Positions 53,284-64,000 of a DNA stretch of 64,000 nucleotides are shown here, piece by piece. The position numbers and the translations under genes are program-made. Numbering within the stretch: the stretch's first letter is position 1; the number at the start of each line of letters is the position of its first letter. This DNA is from Heloderma charlesbogerti (lineage: Eukaryota; Chordata; Lepidosauria; Squamata; Helodermatidae): positions 930,001 through 994,000 of the forward strand of contig JANEZZ010001494.1 of NCBI GenBank assembly GCA_026122225.1, in the 5' to 3' direction. Under the pieces are notes generated by a model. It did not search any database and was not told the origin of the DNA. It worked only from the letters and a program-made list of their open reading frames with translations.

Positions 53284-56200
53284 TCCTGTTGTTGTTTATT
53301 CGGTCACTCTTCGTGACTTCATGGACCAGCCCATGCCAGAGCTTCCTGTTGGCCGTCGCCACTCCCAGCTCCCCCAAGGTCGAGTCCGTCACCTCCAAAT
53401 ATCATCCATCCATCTTGCCCTTGGTCAGCCCCTCTTCCTTTTGCCTTCCACTTTCCCTAGCATCAGCATCTTCTCCAGGGTATGCTATCTTCTCATGATG
53501 TGGCCAAAGTACTTCAGTTTTGCCTTTAATATCATTCCCTCAAGTGAGCAGTCTGGCTTTCCTTCCTGGAGGATGGACTGGTTTGATCTTCTTGCAGTCC
53601 AAGGCACTCTCAGAATTTTCCTCCAACACCACAGTTCAAAAGCATCTATCTTCCTTCGCTCAGCCTTCCTTATGGTCCAGCTCTCGCAGCCATAGGTTAT
53701 TATGGGGAATACCATTGCTTGAACTACACGGACCTTTGTTGTCAGTGTGATGTCTCTGCTCTTAACTATTTTATCAAGATTTGTCATTGCTGTCCTCCCA
53801 AGAAGTAAACGTCTTCTGATGTCCTGGCTGCAGTCAGCATCTGCAGTAATCTTTGCACCTAGAAAGACAAAGTCTGTCACTGCCTCCATGTTTTCTCCCT
53901 CTATTTGCCAGTTATCAATCAACTCCCTCTATTTGCCAGTTATCAATCAAGCTGGTTGCCATAATCTTGGTTTTTTTGAGGTTTAACTGCAACCCAGCTT
54001 TTGCACTTTCTTCTTTCACCTTCGTCGTGAGGTTCCTCAGTTCTTGCTCACTTTCAGCCATCAAAGTGGTATCATCTGCATATCGGAGATTGTTAATGTT
54101 TCTTCCAGTGATTTTAACTCCAGCCTTGGCTTCATCAAGCCCAGCATGTTGCATGATGTGTTCTGCGTACAGGTTGAATAGGTAGGGTGAGAGTATACAA
54201 CCCTGCCGTACTCCTTTCCCAATCTAAAACCAGTCCGTTGTTCCGTGGTCTGTTCTTACCGTTGCTACTTGGTTGTTATACAGATTCCTCAGGAGGCAGA
54301 CAAGATGACTTGGTATCCCCATACCACCAAGAACTTGCCACAATTTGTGATGATCCACACACTCAAAGGCTTTAGAATAGTCAATAAAACAGAAATAGAC
54401 GTTTTTCTGAAACTCCCTGGCTTTCTCCATTATCCAGCGGATATTGGCAATTTGGTCTCTAGTTCCTCTGCCTTTTCTAAACCCAGCTTGTACATCTGGC
54501 AATTCTCATTCCATGAATTGCTGGAGTCTACCTTGCAAGATCTTGAGCATTACCTTACTGGCATGTGAAATCATTGCCACTGTTTGATAGTTTGAACATT
54601 CTTTGGTGCTTCCCTTTTTTGGTATGGGGATATAGGTTGGTTTTTTCCAATGTGGTGGCCATTCTTGTGTTTTCCAAATTTGCTGGCATATGGCATGCAT
54701 CACCTTGACAGCATCATCTTGCAAGATTTTAAACAGTTCAGCTGGGATACCGTCATCTCCTGCTGCCTTGTTATTAGCAATGCTCCTTAAGGCCCATTCA
54801 ACCTCAGTCTTCAGGATGTCTGGCTCTAGCTCACTGACCACACCATCAGATCTATCCCCGATATTATTATCCTTCCTATACAGATCTTCCGTATATTCTT
54901 GCCACCTTTTCTTGATCTCTTCTGCTTCTGTTAGGTCCTTGCCATCTTTGTTTTTGATCATACCCATTTTTGCCTGGAATTTACCTCCAATGTTTCTAAT
55001 TTTCTGGGAGAGGTCTCTTGTCCTTCCTATTCTATTATCTTCTTCCGCTTCCGCGCATTGCTTGTTTAAAAATAATTCCTTATGTCTTCTGGCTAACCTC
55101 TGGAATTTTGCATTTAATTGGGCATATCTCCCCCTATCACTGTTGCCTTTTGCTTTCCTTCTTTCTTGGGCTGCTTCCAGTGTCTCAGCAGACAGCCATC
55201 TTGCCTTCTGGGTTTTCTTTTTCTTTGGGATGTTTTTTGTTGCTGCCTCCTGAACAATGTTGAGAACTTCTGTCCATAGTTCTTCCGGGACCCTATCTAC
55301 TAAATCTAGCCCCTTAAATCTATTCTTCACCTCCACTGCATATTCATGAGGAATATTAGTGAGCTCATATCTAACTGTTCTGTGGGTCTTCCCTATTCTC
55401 TTGAGTCTGATTCTAAATTGTGCAATAAGAAGTTCGTGATCTGAACTACAGTCAGCTCCAGGTCTTGTTTTTACCAACTGCATAGATGTCCTCCACCTTT
55501 GGCTACAAAGGATGTAGTCAATCTGATTTCGGTGTTGACCATCTGGTGAAGTCCATGTATAAAGTCGTCTCTTAGGTTGTTGGAAGAGTGTTTGTTATGC
55601 ACAGTGAGTTGTCTTGCCAAAATTCTATCAGCCTACGTCCTGCTTCATTTTGTTCTCCCAGACCATGCTTGCCTGTAATTCCAGGTGTCGTTTGACTAAC
55701 CACCTTAGCATTCCAGTCTCCTGTATTGAAAATAACATCTTTGTTTGGTGTACTATCCAGTAGGTGCTTTAGATCCTCATAGAACTGATCTACTTCTGCT
55801 TCTTCAGCATCTGTGGTTGGGGTGTCTATTTGGATCACTGTGATGTTAAATGCCTTACCCTGAATTCGAATTGAGATCATTCTGTCATTTTTTGGATTGT
55901 ATCCAAGCACTGCTTTAGCCACTTTATTATTAACTGTGAAGGCTACTCCATTTCTTCTGTGGTCCTCTTGTCCACAGTAGTAGATCTGGTGGTCATTTGA
56001 TGTGAAGTGGCCCATTCCAGTCCATTTCAGTTCATTGACACCCAAAATGTCTATATTGAATCTTGACATCTCCCCAATAATCACATCCAGTTTGCCCTGG
56101 CTCATAGATCTTACATTCCAGGTTCCTATGATGTGTTGATCTTTAGAACATCGGATTCGTTGTTCACCACCAGGACCATCGGCTGCTAGCTGTCCTTTCG

Positions 56201-56523
56201 GCTTTGAGCTAGCTGCGTCATCACATCTGGGGCTAGTTGAACTTATCCTCTGTTCCTCCCCAGTAGCATTTTGACCATCTTCCGACCTGGGAGTCCCATC
56301 TTCCAGCAGTATACTGACATATCTCTGGTTGTACTGATCCATTTAGTTTTCATGGCAAGAATACTGGGGTGGGTTGCCGTTTCCTTCCCCAGGGATTGTA
56401 TTTAGTCTGACCTCTCTGCCATGACCTTCCCGTCTTGGGTGTCCCTTCACGGTTTTGCTCATGACATCATTGAGGTGCTCAAGCTCCAGCACCACGACAA
56501 GGTAATGATCTCCTTTGCTGGAG
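53284..56523 (-). mobile_element. RTE (older BovB-like subfamily), full length, with an 11-bp TSD
   Basis: ATGTAATAACT is at 53,273-53,283 and 56,524-56,534. The 3,240-bp element between has the RTE 3' tail (TTGTTGTTTATTC in reverse) and a 5' UTR related to that of the BovB at 21.9 kb. Confidence 0.93.
53485..56342 (-). pseudogene. RTE ORF2 (endonuclease plus reverse transcriptase), several breaks
   Basis: Endonuclease motifs GTWNVRSMSQGKLDVI and TGDWNAKVVS, RT motifs FIDYSKAFECVDHHKLW and YADDTTLMAE, and the C-terminal CESWTIRKAE are all present. They fall in pieces: 56342-55572, 55483-54506, 54502-54224, 54154-53915 and 53922-53485, so stops and frameshifts separate at least five blocks. 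It is older than the BovB copies. Confidence 0.9.
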
Positions 56524-56929
56524 ATGTAATAACTAGGTAAATGAAATAAAATGTAAACTCCCTGGGACTTAAATCCAAGTAAATATGCATATTTAAACAT
56601 TGTGTTAAACATTTATATCCAGCCTTTCTGACTCAATAAGAGGCATTTAAGGAGGTTCACAACAAAAGAGTCAGGACAGGTGTGCTCCTATGCATGTTTA
56701 GACAGAAAAAAGTCAGAGTTGTAGGACTTTTTCCTATCTAAACATGCATAGAATTGCACCTTAACTTGGTTATCCCTCCCCCAATCCATGCACGTTGTTA
56801 ATTGGGAGTAAGCCTCATGGAGTAAAATGGGGCTGGCTTCTGAATAAACCTGAACAGGATCAGGCTCCATGACGGCTATCCTTTACACATATTTAACCTG
56901 GGGCCTACTGAATGCAGGCAATATATACA

Positions 56930-57118
56930 CCGTGCATTGCACTGGATAGCACTATTCCCACTTTGCAGGACTGAGCAAAGACCTGTCCCTTGAGCTGGTC
57001 ACTCTCAGCCTGGCCTCCCTGACAGAGTTGTTGTAAGGACCAGGGGGAGGGAAGAATCATGAACGAAGCCTGAGCTCTCTGAAAGGAGGAGAGCATAAAA
57101 ATGTAATAAATGAACAAA
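56930..57118 (+). mobile_element. CORE-SINE (MIR-like)
   Basis: GCCTCCCTGACAGAGTTGTTGTAAGGACC ... AGCTCTCTGAAAGGAGGAG ... AATGTAATAAATGAAC, shortened and diverged. Confidence 0.5.
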
Positions 57119-57179
57119 GAAAGACATCTGGCCAACAGTTCTCATTTCATCTCATACTCCACCCTCTTATCCAAGATCA

Positions 57180-57430
57180 AATAATTTAAATTTGACTAGT
57201 TTTAATCAGTCCTGGATGTGTTTTCAGTTATGACTGACTGTTCAAAGTTGTTTTTAGTTCTAAGTTGTCCATGTATACTGTCTGTGTGTTTTTATGTAAA
57301 TGGCTTTTAAACTTTGTATATTGTATTTTAGTGTTTTAACTTCTGTAAACTGCCCAGAGAGCTTCGACTATGGTATAGTAATGCTGCTGCTGCTGCTATT
57401 ATTATTATTATTATTAACAACAACAGCAAC
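57180..57430 (+). mobile_element. L2 3' end with a (CTG)n(ATT)n tail
   Basis: TGTAAACTGCCCAGAGAGCT is followed by GCTGCTGCTGCTGC, ATTATTATTATTATT and AACAACAACAGC-type runs. Confidence 0.65.
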
Positions 57431-57879
57431 AACAACAAATAGCAACTTCAGTTAAAGCTCCACCGCCTCTTTGTGCACCTAGTTGCTACCAAATTTCAAG
57501 AAATGACGTGATTGTTTGCCTCCAGAGATCCTCCATCATCAGGAAGCTCACCCACCCTTGGGTGACATACCCTTTCCATCACCAGGCACATCCCAGGAGC
57601 TTGCCACAGTGTTGCCAACCATACCAATTTGTCTCTGCATGTAGAGGACAGCTCATTGTGCTGGGATTATGCTTTCAGACATACATTTTAAGCAGAAATT
57701 TAGCAGATACGTTCTAGGGAAGGAGGTTAATATGAATTTGCCAGACATCCCGCCTTCCATTTTCCTTCTGCTGTTAGGTCTGGGCCCAAGAGCCCCCAGT
57801 CCCAAATCTATTTCCCATGGCCCCGGATCTATTCCCCAGAACCCTGACTCTCCACTGGTGCCAATGGAAGGTGTGTTTT

Positions 57880-58165
57880 TTTCTTGGCTTAATTGCCATA
57901 TAGGGGGCAATTTTCAAGGGGTATTGCAGCTGGGGAGGGAAGGGGTAACTCCCCCCGCACCTGCAGGAGTGCCTCCCCAACCCCCACATGGCAATTAAGC
58001 GTAGAAAAAAATATTTGCATTAGTGGCAATCGGAGTCTCCCCCGCCCCAAGCTTAGCTACCATGCTGGGGGTGTGGGATTTCCAGGGGATCACAGTTATG
58101 TTAACCGTCCCCTCCCTGTGCACTGTGACCCCCTCTCCCCAATTCCCCCTCCACATGGCAGTTAA
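57880..58165. repeat. Diverged tandem duplication, about 150-bp unit
   Basis: AACCCCCACATGGCAATTAAG and ATTCCCCCTCCACATGGCAGTTAAG close two units that share a purine/pyrimidine-rich interior. Confidence 0.5.
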
Positions 58166-58649
58166 GGTTAGCAAAAGACCTTCCACTGATGTCAATTGAA
58201 AGATTGGGCTCCAAATCTTTTAAGTGCCTAGCCATGCCCCCTGACTGCAGCATCCTGCATTGCTGTGCTACTATGCATATATCCACGCCAGTCAAGTTGG
58301 ATATTGGGGAAGTGCATGAATAAACTGAAAGGGGCATTTCTGAGTAGAAGAACAGGTCACACATGTCTTTTTTATATGTTTTGGGTGTGCTGAATTGGCG
58401 TTATGCCAGGCTGTATTTCAGCTCCTACACTCTAGAAACTCCAAGTAAACCAAATGGTGACATGTCTTCGCTGAGAATGAAAAGCAGATGGCAAGGAATA
58501 TGATGCTGGGAAGGGATAAAATCTGGTACATATTCTCCCAGTATAATATTTTTTCATATCTAGGAATACCACAGTGTTATGAGGCTCCCATATTGGATCC
58601 AAAATGACCGCCAGTATTACTTTTGTCATGTTCTCGGCATCGCCAAAAA

Positions 58650-59110
58650 AGAGGAAATGCATCACCAAAAGAGAGGGAAAAATAGGACACGGGTTTGCAT
58701 AAAATTAGCATGTGCTTGTTTGTAGGAATAGATGCAAATTTAGAAATAATTACTGTAACAAGTAATGAGTGCAACAAGACATGTTGCATTCATGTCTTGC
58801 TTGTAGGTCTCCTGTTGACAGCTGCTGTGTGAACAGAATGCTGGACCAGATGGACCCTTGGTCTGATCCAGCATGGTTCTTCTTATGTTCTTAATTACTG
58901 TTATGTAGATAGAAATACAATCCATCTTGGCATAACAGGAAAGACAGTGGCCAGGTGACCTGTTTGCCTACTGCTCAGTCTGCTGTCTAGGTGCTGTTGA
59001 TGGGTGTCATTTCTTAGGGTGTTTTATCTTTAAACTGGACTTGGACAGGACAGTCCTTCAAATAGGACACTTTCAAATAGAGGACTGTCCTCTGAGGCCC
59101 CACTGAATTA
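58650..59110. repeat. Unclassified interspersed repeat, compact copy
   Basis: GTTTGCATAAAATTAGCATGTGC ... GCCAGGTGACCTGTTTGCC ... GTCTAGGTGCTG ... GGACTTGGACAGGACAGTCC, same order as at 6.0-7.1 kb but without the minisatellite. Split by a CR1 piece. Confidence 0.6.
58757..58892 (+). mobile_element. CR1 3' end inside the unclassified repeat
   Basis: TGTGTGAACAGAATGCTGGACC ... TGATCCAGCATGG ... TTCTTATGTTC. AATTACTGT occurs on both sides (58,748-58,756 and 58,893-58,901), a possible TSD. Confidence 0.75.
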
Positions 59111-59123
59111 AAGGGGAAAATAT

Positions 59124-60000
59124 ATTTATTTATTTACAATATTTGTATACCACACCATATCTTTCGGGTTTTGGAGTGGTGAACACAAAAGATAAAACAG
59201 GAAAGGAATAAAAAGATTAAAAAACACCTTAAAATCATGCTTTTTAAAAAACAGAATGCCAATAGAAACCGTGGCTGGTCAATGAAGGAACGCCTCCTGG
59301 AACAGTGCTGTTTTCAGGAGGTGCCGGAAAAAACACGGTGTCTGCCTGGCCTCCAGGGGCAGGAAGTTCCAAAGAAAGGGGGCCGCTACACTGAAGGCTC
59401 TTCTCCTGCTGGACTCCAATCGGGCCATAGGTCCACGTGGAACCACCAGGAACATGCCCTCTGATGACCTCAGTGACTGGGCAGGTTGGTAAGGGAGAAG
59501 GCACTCTCTCAGGTATCCTGGTCCTAAGTTGTTTAGGACTTTGTATACTAGTACTAAGACCTTAAGCCTGGCCCAGTAGTGAACAGGCAGCCAGTGCAGT
59601 TCCCTCAGCAAAGGAGTTGCATGCTGGAAAGGGGCAGCTCCCGAGAACAGCTGTGTTCTGCACTAGCTCCAGCTTCCAGAGCAGCCTTGAGGGCAGCCTC
59701 CCATAGAGCACGTTGCAGTAATCCAGCCTTGAGGTTACTAGCACCTGTACCACTGTGGCCAAGTTATCCCTGTCCAGGAGAGGCTGTAGTTGGCAAACCA
59801 GCCGAAGCTGGCAAAAGGCATTCCGAGCTGCCATGGTCACTTGGGCCTCCAGCGACAATGATGGATCTAGGAGTACCCCCAGACTATGGACCTGATCTTT
59901 CAGAGGGAGTGCAACCCCATCCAGAACAGGCAATGAGCCTATCTCCCGTACCCAGGAACCACTCACCCACGGGGCATCTATCTTGCCAGGATTCAGTGAA
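59124..60000 (-). mobile_element. L2 LINE, 5'-truncated
   Basis: The 3' UTR from an AT-rich terminus at about 59,124; the reverse frames give VTSRLDYCNVLYGRLP and LPVHYWARLKVLVLVYK. Several frameshifts. Its 5' truncation point is about 37 bp from the candidate repeat-peptide exon. Confidence 0.8.
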
Positions 60001-60036
60001 ATAAAATGTATGTGAAATAAAATGAGGTCTGCTTAC

Positions 60037-60279
60037 CACATTGCTGTCAGCTTGCTTGTTCTCAGTGGATTGGCCTTCAGCTTGTTTGTCCTCTGTGGAA
60101 TTCCCACTAGATTTTTTGTCTTCTGTGGATTTCCCACTAGATTTTTTGTCTTCTGTGGAATTCCCACTAGATTTTATGTTTTCTGTGGATTGTCCAGTTG
60201 TTTTTTTCCCCTCTGTGGACTGTCCATTTGTTTTTCGGTTCTCTTTGGACTCCATTTCTGCTAACTTGGTTTAGATTTA
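60037..60279 (-). CDS. Candidate coding exon of seven decapeptide repeats (possible alternative DNAJA4 5' exon)
   Basis: On the - strand an ATG at 60255 (context GCAGAAATGG, in-frame TAA six codons upstream) opens 73 codons that end at a consensus donor, GTG|GTAAGC, after 60037 in phase 0. A TTTTATTCAG acceptor lies just before 60279, so it could be internal or a first exon. The peptide is seven 10-residue units (30-bp DNA period), MESKENRKTN then GQSTEGKKTT-like units, then SNV. In units 2-7 the Gly, Ser, Thr and Glu codons differ only at third positions, which supports coding in this frame. It is hydrophilic and probably disordered. The next known acceptor on this strand is DNAJA4 exon 2 at 47051; joining keeps frame (V-A-T-M-V-K). 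It could instead belong to an unrelated gene whose other exons are not visible. Not recognised as a known family. Confidence 0.6.
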
Positions 60280-61200
60280 CTGAATAAAAGCAAGGAAAAC
60301 CCCCAGAAATGATCAGAAACAAAGCAAACTAATGATGTTATTAAATGAGGCTTTGTGTAACTGTTAGCGATGGGTGGCACTAGTGATGAACTCAAAAAAT
60401 AAGTTAAGCCACTTCTGGTGGGGTGCAGGGAGAGAATCAGAAATAGCTTGGCCTGTTTTCTAAACCAATCCAGCTTTGGAGGTAGACCTTGGGGAAACTG
60501 CATTTCCCAAAGGTGGGAAAACTACGCTTCTCAAAGGTCAACAAGGCCTCAATTCCTAGTGTGCTATCAGTGAGCTTTTCTATACAAGTTGTATCTACTT
60601 TCAGTTTCATTGCAGAATTGAGATCCAAGCACTAAACAAAGAGCATTTCTTTTCCTGTTTTTCCACCACATAACTGCTAGGTGACACTGTGGTATAGTGG
60701 AATAGCACAAGTTCACAAGTGGGAAAAGTGTTTTCTTTTGCTTTCACAAATAATACCACATTTTCTAATTTTTGTGTGTGCCTAAAGCACTGTTTAAAAA
60801 TAGAGGTGAAACTGGAGGGTGACGACATCATCTAAAAAACCTGTAAATAGCTGTGAGTAGGGAGTGCACAATAAATGCCTTATGTAGAAAAGCTCAGTGA
60901 TGCAAGAAAGATAAGTTCTTCCTACAACATTGCTGCTGTTTTTACTGGGTCAGTACTGTTTAAAGGGAAGAAGGAGATGGCTTGTGGGTTGGGTATATAG
61001 GAGGGTAGGCTGGGAATTGTCCCCTGGCTCAGATTTTAATCCATACCAAAGAAGAATTTAGAGATCTTGTAATGGGTCTTACTCATATGTATTAATTGCG
61101 TATACTCAACTTTCCTGGGAGTTAGAACCCTTGAACAGAGGGGTTCTGTTCTGAGTAAACATGCATAGGGTTGCACTGTAAGGTTGTAATCTTACACCAC
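60280..61200. other. Sequence upstream (- strand) of the candidate repeat-peptide exon; no promoter recognised
   Basis: No CpG island or TATA box that could be assigned with confidence. A copy of the TACTTCTGAGTAAACATGC-type repeat is near 61,140. Confidence 0.3.
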
Positions 61201-61214
61201 TTACTAGAGAGTTG

Positions 61215-61470
61215 TATTTATTTATTTATTTATTTATTTATTATATTTATATCCCACCTTTTTTCTCCTCAAGGAACCCAAGGCGGCATACATAATCCTC
61301 CTCCTCTCCATTTTATCCTCACAACAACAACCCTGTGAGGTAGGTTGGGTTGAGAGTCTGTGACTGGCCCAAAGTCACCCAGTGAGCTTCCATGGCCGAG
61401 TGGAGACTAGAACCTGGATCTCCCGGCTCCCAGTCCAGCACTCTAGCCACTACATCACACTGGCTCTCCA
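61215..61470 (-). mobile_element. CORE-SINE (MIR-like) with tRNA head and L2 tail
   Basis: In reverse: tRNA-like GTGATGTAGTGGCTAGAG, a CORE-like GTGACTTTGGGCCAGTCAC, CCTACCTCACAGGGTTGTTG and a (TAAA)n tail. The B-box region is decayed. Confidence 0.75.
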
Positions 61471-62548
61471 AATAATCATATGGTGGGCTATACTAATACA
61501 CATCAATTATTGTCCCAGATGTGTTTCAACCCCAAGGGTCTTTGTCAGTGGGATAAAAGGTGTTACCCCAAACACTCAAGTTTTGTTAAGTTAATTTTCA
61601 AAATCAGACCTGCAAGGAGAAAACAAGACAAAGACAGAGTTGAGTTCATTCCATTGAATGCAAAGAAACGTACATCTGAGAAAATTTACATAATTGTGGT
61701 GCAAGACTGCAACCCCATGCACACTGATCTGGGAGTAAGTCCCACCGAACCAGGTGGACCTTACTGCTGAGAAAACATATTTAGGTATGTCTTAGACAGC
61801 ATGGACATACATGCTGCACATCTAACATTCTACGCACACTAATTGAGGTGTAAAGCTCATTGAGCTCAGTGGGTCTTACTTCTGAGTAAGCATGCCGTGG
61901 TAATGCCCAGTGCTGCCACTCACTCTGGCCCCTTTAAACATTTTTGTGCTCTGGGGGCTGAGTTTGGAGAGCTGCCATTTACATTTCCCATAATGCACCA
62001 GAGTGAAGCTATGTCAGGGGCATTGTGGGGAATTAAAATGGCAGTTCCATCAAAACACTGCTGCCCAGTGCTGCTACTGCTGCCGCAACCAAGGGGGCTT
62101 ATGGGGGGGGGGCACTGATGTAGGAGGGGCCTCACCTGAAAACACTTTGCCAAGTACTTTCTCCAAATCATGTACCCCAGTGTAAATCTGATTTACCTCA
62201 AAGGGACTGACTTCTGAGTAGACATGCAAAGGTGTGTGCTCTTAATGTCGCAGTGCCTTGTTTCTATGTCTGAGCAATTTTATCTAATTGGCCTCTGTTG
62301 GCTAATTGAGTATTTAGTCTTCTGGGATGTGGCTACCGGCAGGGAACAAGGCACGGGGGAGGTCAGCCTTATCTCTTTGGCTTCAACATTGCAAGAAATC
62401 AAAACAACAAAGGCTGTTTTGTGGTAGAAGCTTGGATGGATTCAAGCCCACTTTACTAGATGCATCATGCATGAAGTATTTATTATCTTAACAGGTGTCT
62501 GATGAAGTTAACTCTCGTCACAAAACGGTTGCCACACAGAAACTATTA
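61471..62548. other. Intergenic; repeat fragments and two hammerhead-like motifs
   Basis: Palindrome-bearing repeats at 61,705-61,895 and 62,170-62,245. Hammerhead-like cores at 61,523-61,548 (-) and 62,499-62,526 (+). No gene. Confidence 0.4.
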
Positions 62549-62690
62549 CAGGGGTCCCCAACATTTTTGGGCTGGTGGGCATATCTAGAATTTGGGGAGA
62601 GTGTCACAGGTGCTCTCACAAAATGGCTGCCATGGTGGGGTGGGTGACCATAACACACCCACTCCTCAGAGGGCAAACTGGTGAGACTAA
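62549..62690 (+). mobile_element. hAT element left end
   Basis: CAGGGGTCCCCAACATTTTT is a typical hAT terminus. The interior has no transposase frame; the right end is not located. Confidence 0.5.
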
Positions 62691-63747
62691 AAGAAAAGTA
62701 ACTTGTTCAAGAAGTCCGAGGTAGAAGTGGGGTCTGAGCTCCAAAACACAAAACCACTCTTTTGAACGCAAACAAAGATGACGCTGGAGGGCAGTCCTTC
62801 ACTCTGCAGCATGCCTGGCTCTCAGTTAAAAAAAAAATGATTTAAAAAATCTTAAGAAATAAAATAAAAATCAGGAGGAGCAGGAAGCCAGACAGGGCAC
62901 CGACAGAGGTGTCTGTTGGCACTGCAGTGGAGACCCCAGATTCTTGAAGGTGCCACTAGACGCCTTTTTTAAGATGGCTACCAACTGGGATTTCCAGGAG
63001 ATCAGTTTTCCTCTGGACAGTTACTCCCAGAAGCTACACTTAAAGGAGAAGTTATATAGATGTTGAGAATAAGGTTAGAAGAAATTCTCAGAGCACCATG
63101 AAACATGGGCTGTTTTGAATCAGAGGGCTTGTAAACACTGGGGGTGGGGGGAGTATTAGAAATGCCTTTAAAAATGGCCAGTGTTTAATTAAATTAAATG
63201 AATAATTATTATTCTAACAACGATTTAAATGCCATTTCTGCGGGGAGGGGTGAGCAGAACATACCTGTATTTACCATGCAAATTCATCTAATACATGAGA
63301 TGTTAGAAGACATCTTGGCCAAACACGTAACTGAAAGATTCAGCAATGGCAAGTATATATGATAGAGGGCTTTAGGAAAAAATGGAGGGGAAAACAGCCC
63401 ATCCCTCCAGTGAGTGCTGAACGATATAATCACTCACCTTTCCTCCAGCCAACTGTCAAATGGGGCTAATAGAATGTTTCTACCAATGGCCTCTGCTGTT
63501 GCTTAGGAACAGATGCCCCCCTTTACCCCCTTCTCATCTTCATATCAGTTTGCAGGATATCTTAATAATTTGGTTGTGCGCACACATGTATAACTTTTAA
63601 AAGGGTGGAGTTTATTTTATATAGCAGTTCACTATTTATTAAAAGTGTTTCAGCCACAAAAATGCCAATGCAGTTGGGAAAGAGAGAGAGATGCCTTGAA
63701 TGATTACGGCGTCATGTAAAGAGCCTGCAAACTTCCGTGAAGGAGCA
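62691..63747. other. Intergenic, nothing firmly recognised
   Basis: No gene or dated repeat supported. Confidence 0.3.
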
Positions 63748-63780
63748 GTCTCAATCGCAGGATAAAAGCTGAGTGTGAAG
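63748..63780. repeat. Third copy of the 2481/4082 repeat end
   Basis: TCTCAATCGCAGGATAAAAG and GTGTGAAG match the 4,082-4,111 end with a few changes. The preceding TAAAGAGCCTGCAAAC also matches sequence before 4,082. Confidence 0.55.
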
Positions 63781-63830
63781 GAGAGAGAGAGAAGTGAATT
63801 TGGGCCACAGAAAGGGATGTACGCATTGGA

Positions 63831-64000
63831 GCAGGAGTCCCCAGTGCGCCATGGTGCCCGTGGGCACCTTGAATGGCGCCCGCACAGCTCTTCACCCCCT
63901 GGCACCTTCAAAAGATTTGTTTTTAAAATACAAAACTGAAAAATATTAGGGTGCTGGGTTCTCCTTCCTGTTCCTGAACCTGCTACTGATCAGCTGTTCA
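63831..64000 (+). mobile_element. hAT element left end, cut by the window edge
   Basis: CAGGAGTCCCCAGTGCGCC with GTGCCCGTGGGCACC, then sequence running off the window. Confidence 0.5.

Noticed and set aside
60022..60274. + strand frames with repeated CGIPTRFF or VEFPLDFL across the decapeptide-repeat exon
   Set aside because: The 30-bp period keeps several frames open. Only the - strand frame has a good start, a consensus donor and wobble-biased variation.
56600..64000. Search for ACSBG1 exons, expected on the + strand to the right of DNAJA4
   Set aside because: No acyl-CoA synthetase motif is seen on either strand.

Overview
The window is vertebrate nuclear DNA with long introns, two CpG-island promoters and very dense interspersed repeats. 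The repeats (two RTE/BovB subfamilies including near-full-length copies, CR1, L2, MIR-like CORE-SINEs, a tRNA-Ala-derived SINE and several hAT-type MITEs) point to a squamate reptile, probably a lizard. That taxonomic call is an inference from repeat content and gene structure.

Two protein-coding genes can be rebuilt exon by exon. WDR61 (SKIC8) is on the + strand from a CpG-island promoter near 22.8 kb to a poly(A) signal at 34.62 kb. Its ten coding exons sum to 918 nt (305 residues), the human length. DNAJA4 is on the - strand from a CpG-island promoter near 52.4 kb to a poly(A) signal at 35.37 kb. Its seven coding exons sum to 1,194 nt (397 residues), the length of the human protein. The genes converge tail to tail, as in mammals. 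By conserved synteny CRABP1 would lie beyond the left edge and ACSBG1 beyond the right edge; neither is seen.

Layout: 1-22.5 kb is intergenic, with repeats and two stretches that look like unique sequence; 22.56-23.1 kb is the WDR61 promoter island; 23-34.6 kb is WDR61; 35.4-52.4 kb is DNAJA4, whose first intron holds two nested AT-rich tandem arrays up to the edge of the promoter island; 52.0-52.77 kb is the DNAJA4 promoter island with a TATA box, two heat-shock elements and a CRE; 53.3-56.5 kb is a full-length old RTE element; 57-64 kb is intergenic or upstream sequence.

The most interesting item is at 60,037-60,279 (-). It is an apparent coding exon of seven tandem decapeptide repeats (G-x-S-T-E-x-K type) with a good start context and a consensus splice donor. 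It ends in phase 0. If joined to the DNAJA4 exon whose acceptor precedes 47,051, it would stay in frame and give an N-terminally extended DNAJA4 of 472 residues. Other points of note are the heat-shock promoter architecture, an 82/68-bp alternating AT-rich array, a 24-bp minisatellite that grew inside one transposon copy, clean 11-bp target-site duplications around three RTE insertions, a WDR61 upstream ORF whose stop overlaps the main start, and hammerhead-ribozyme-like motifs.
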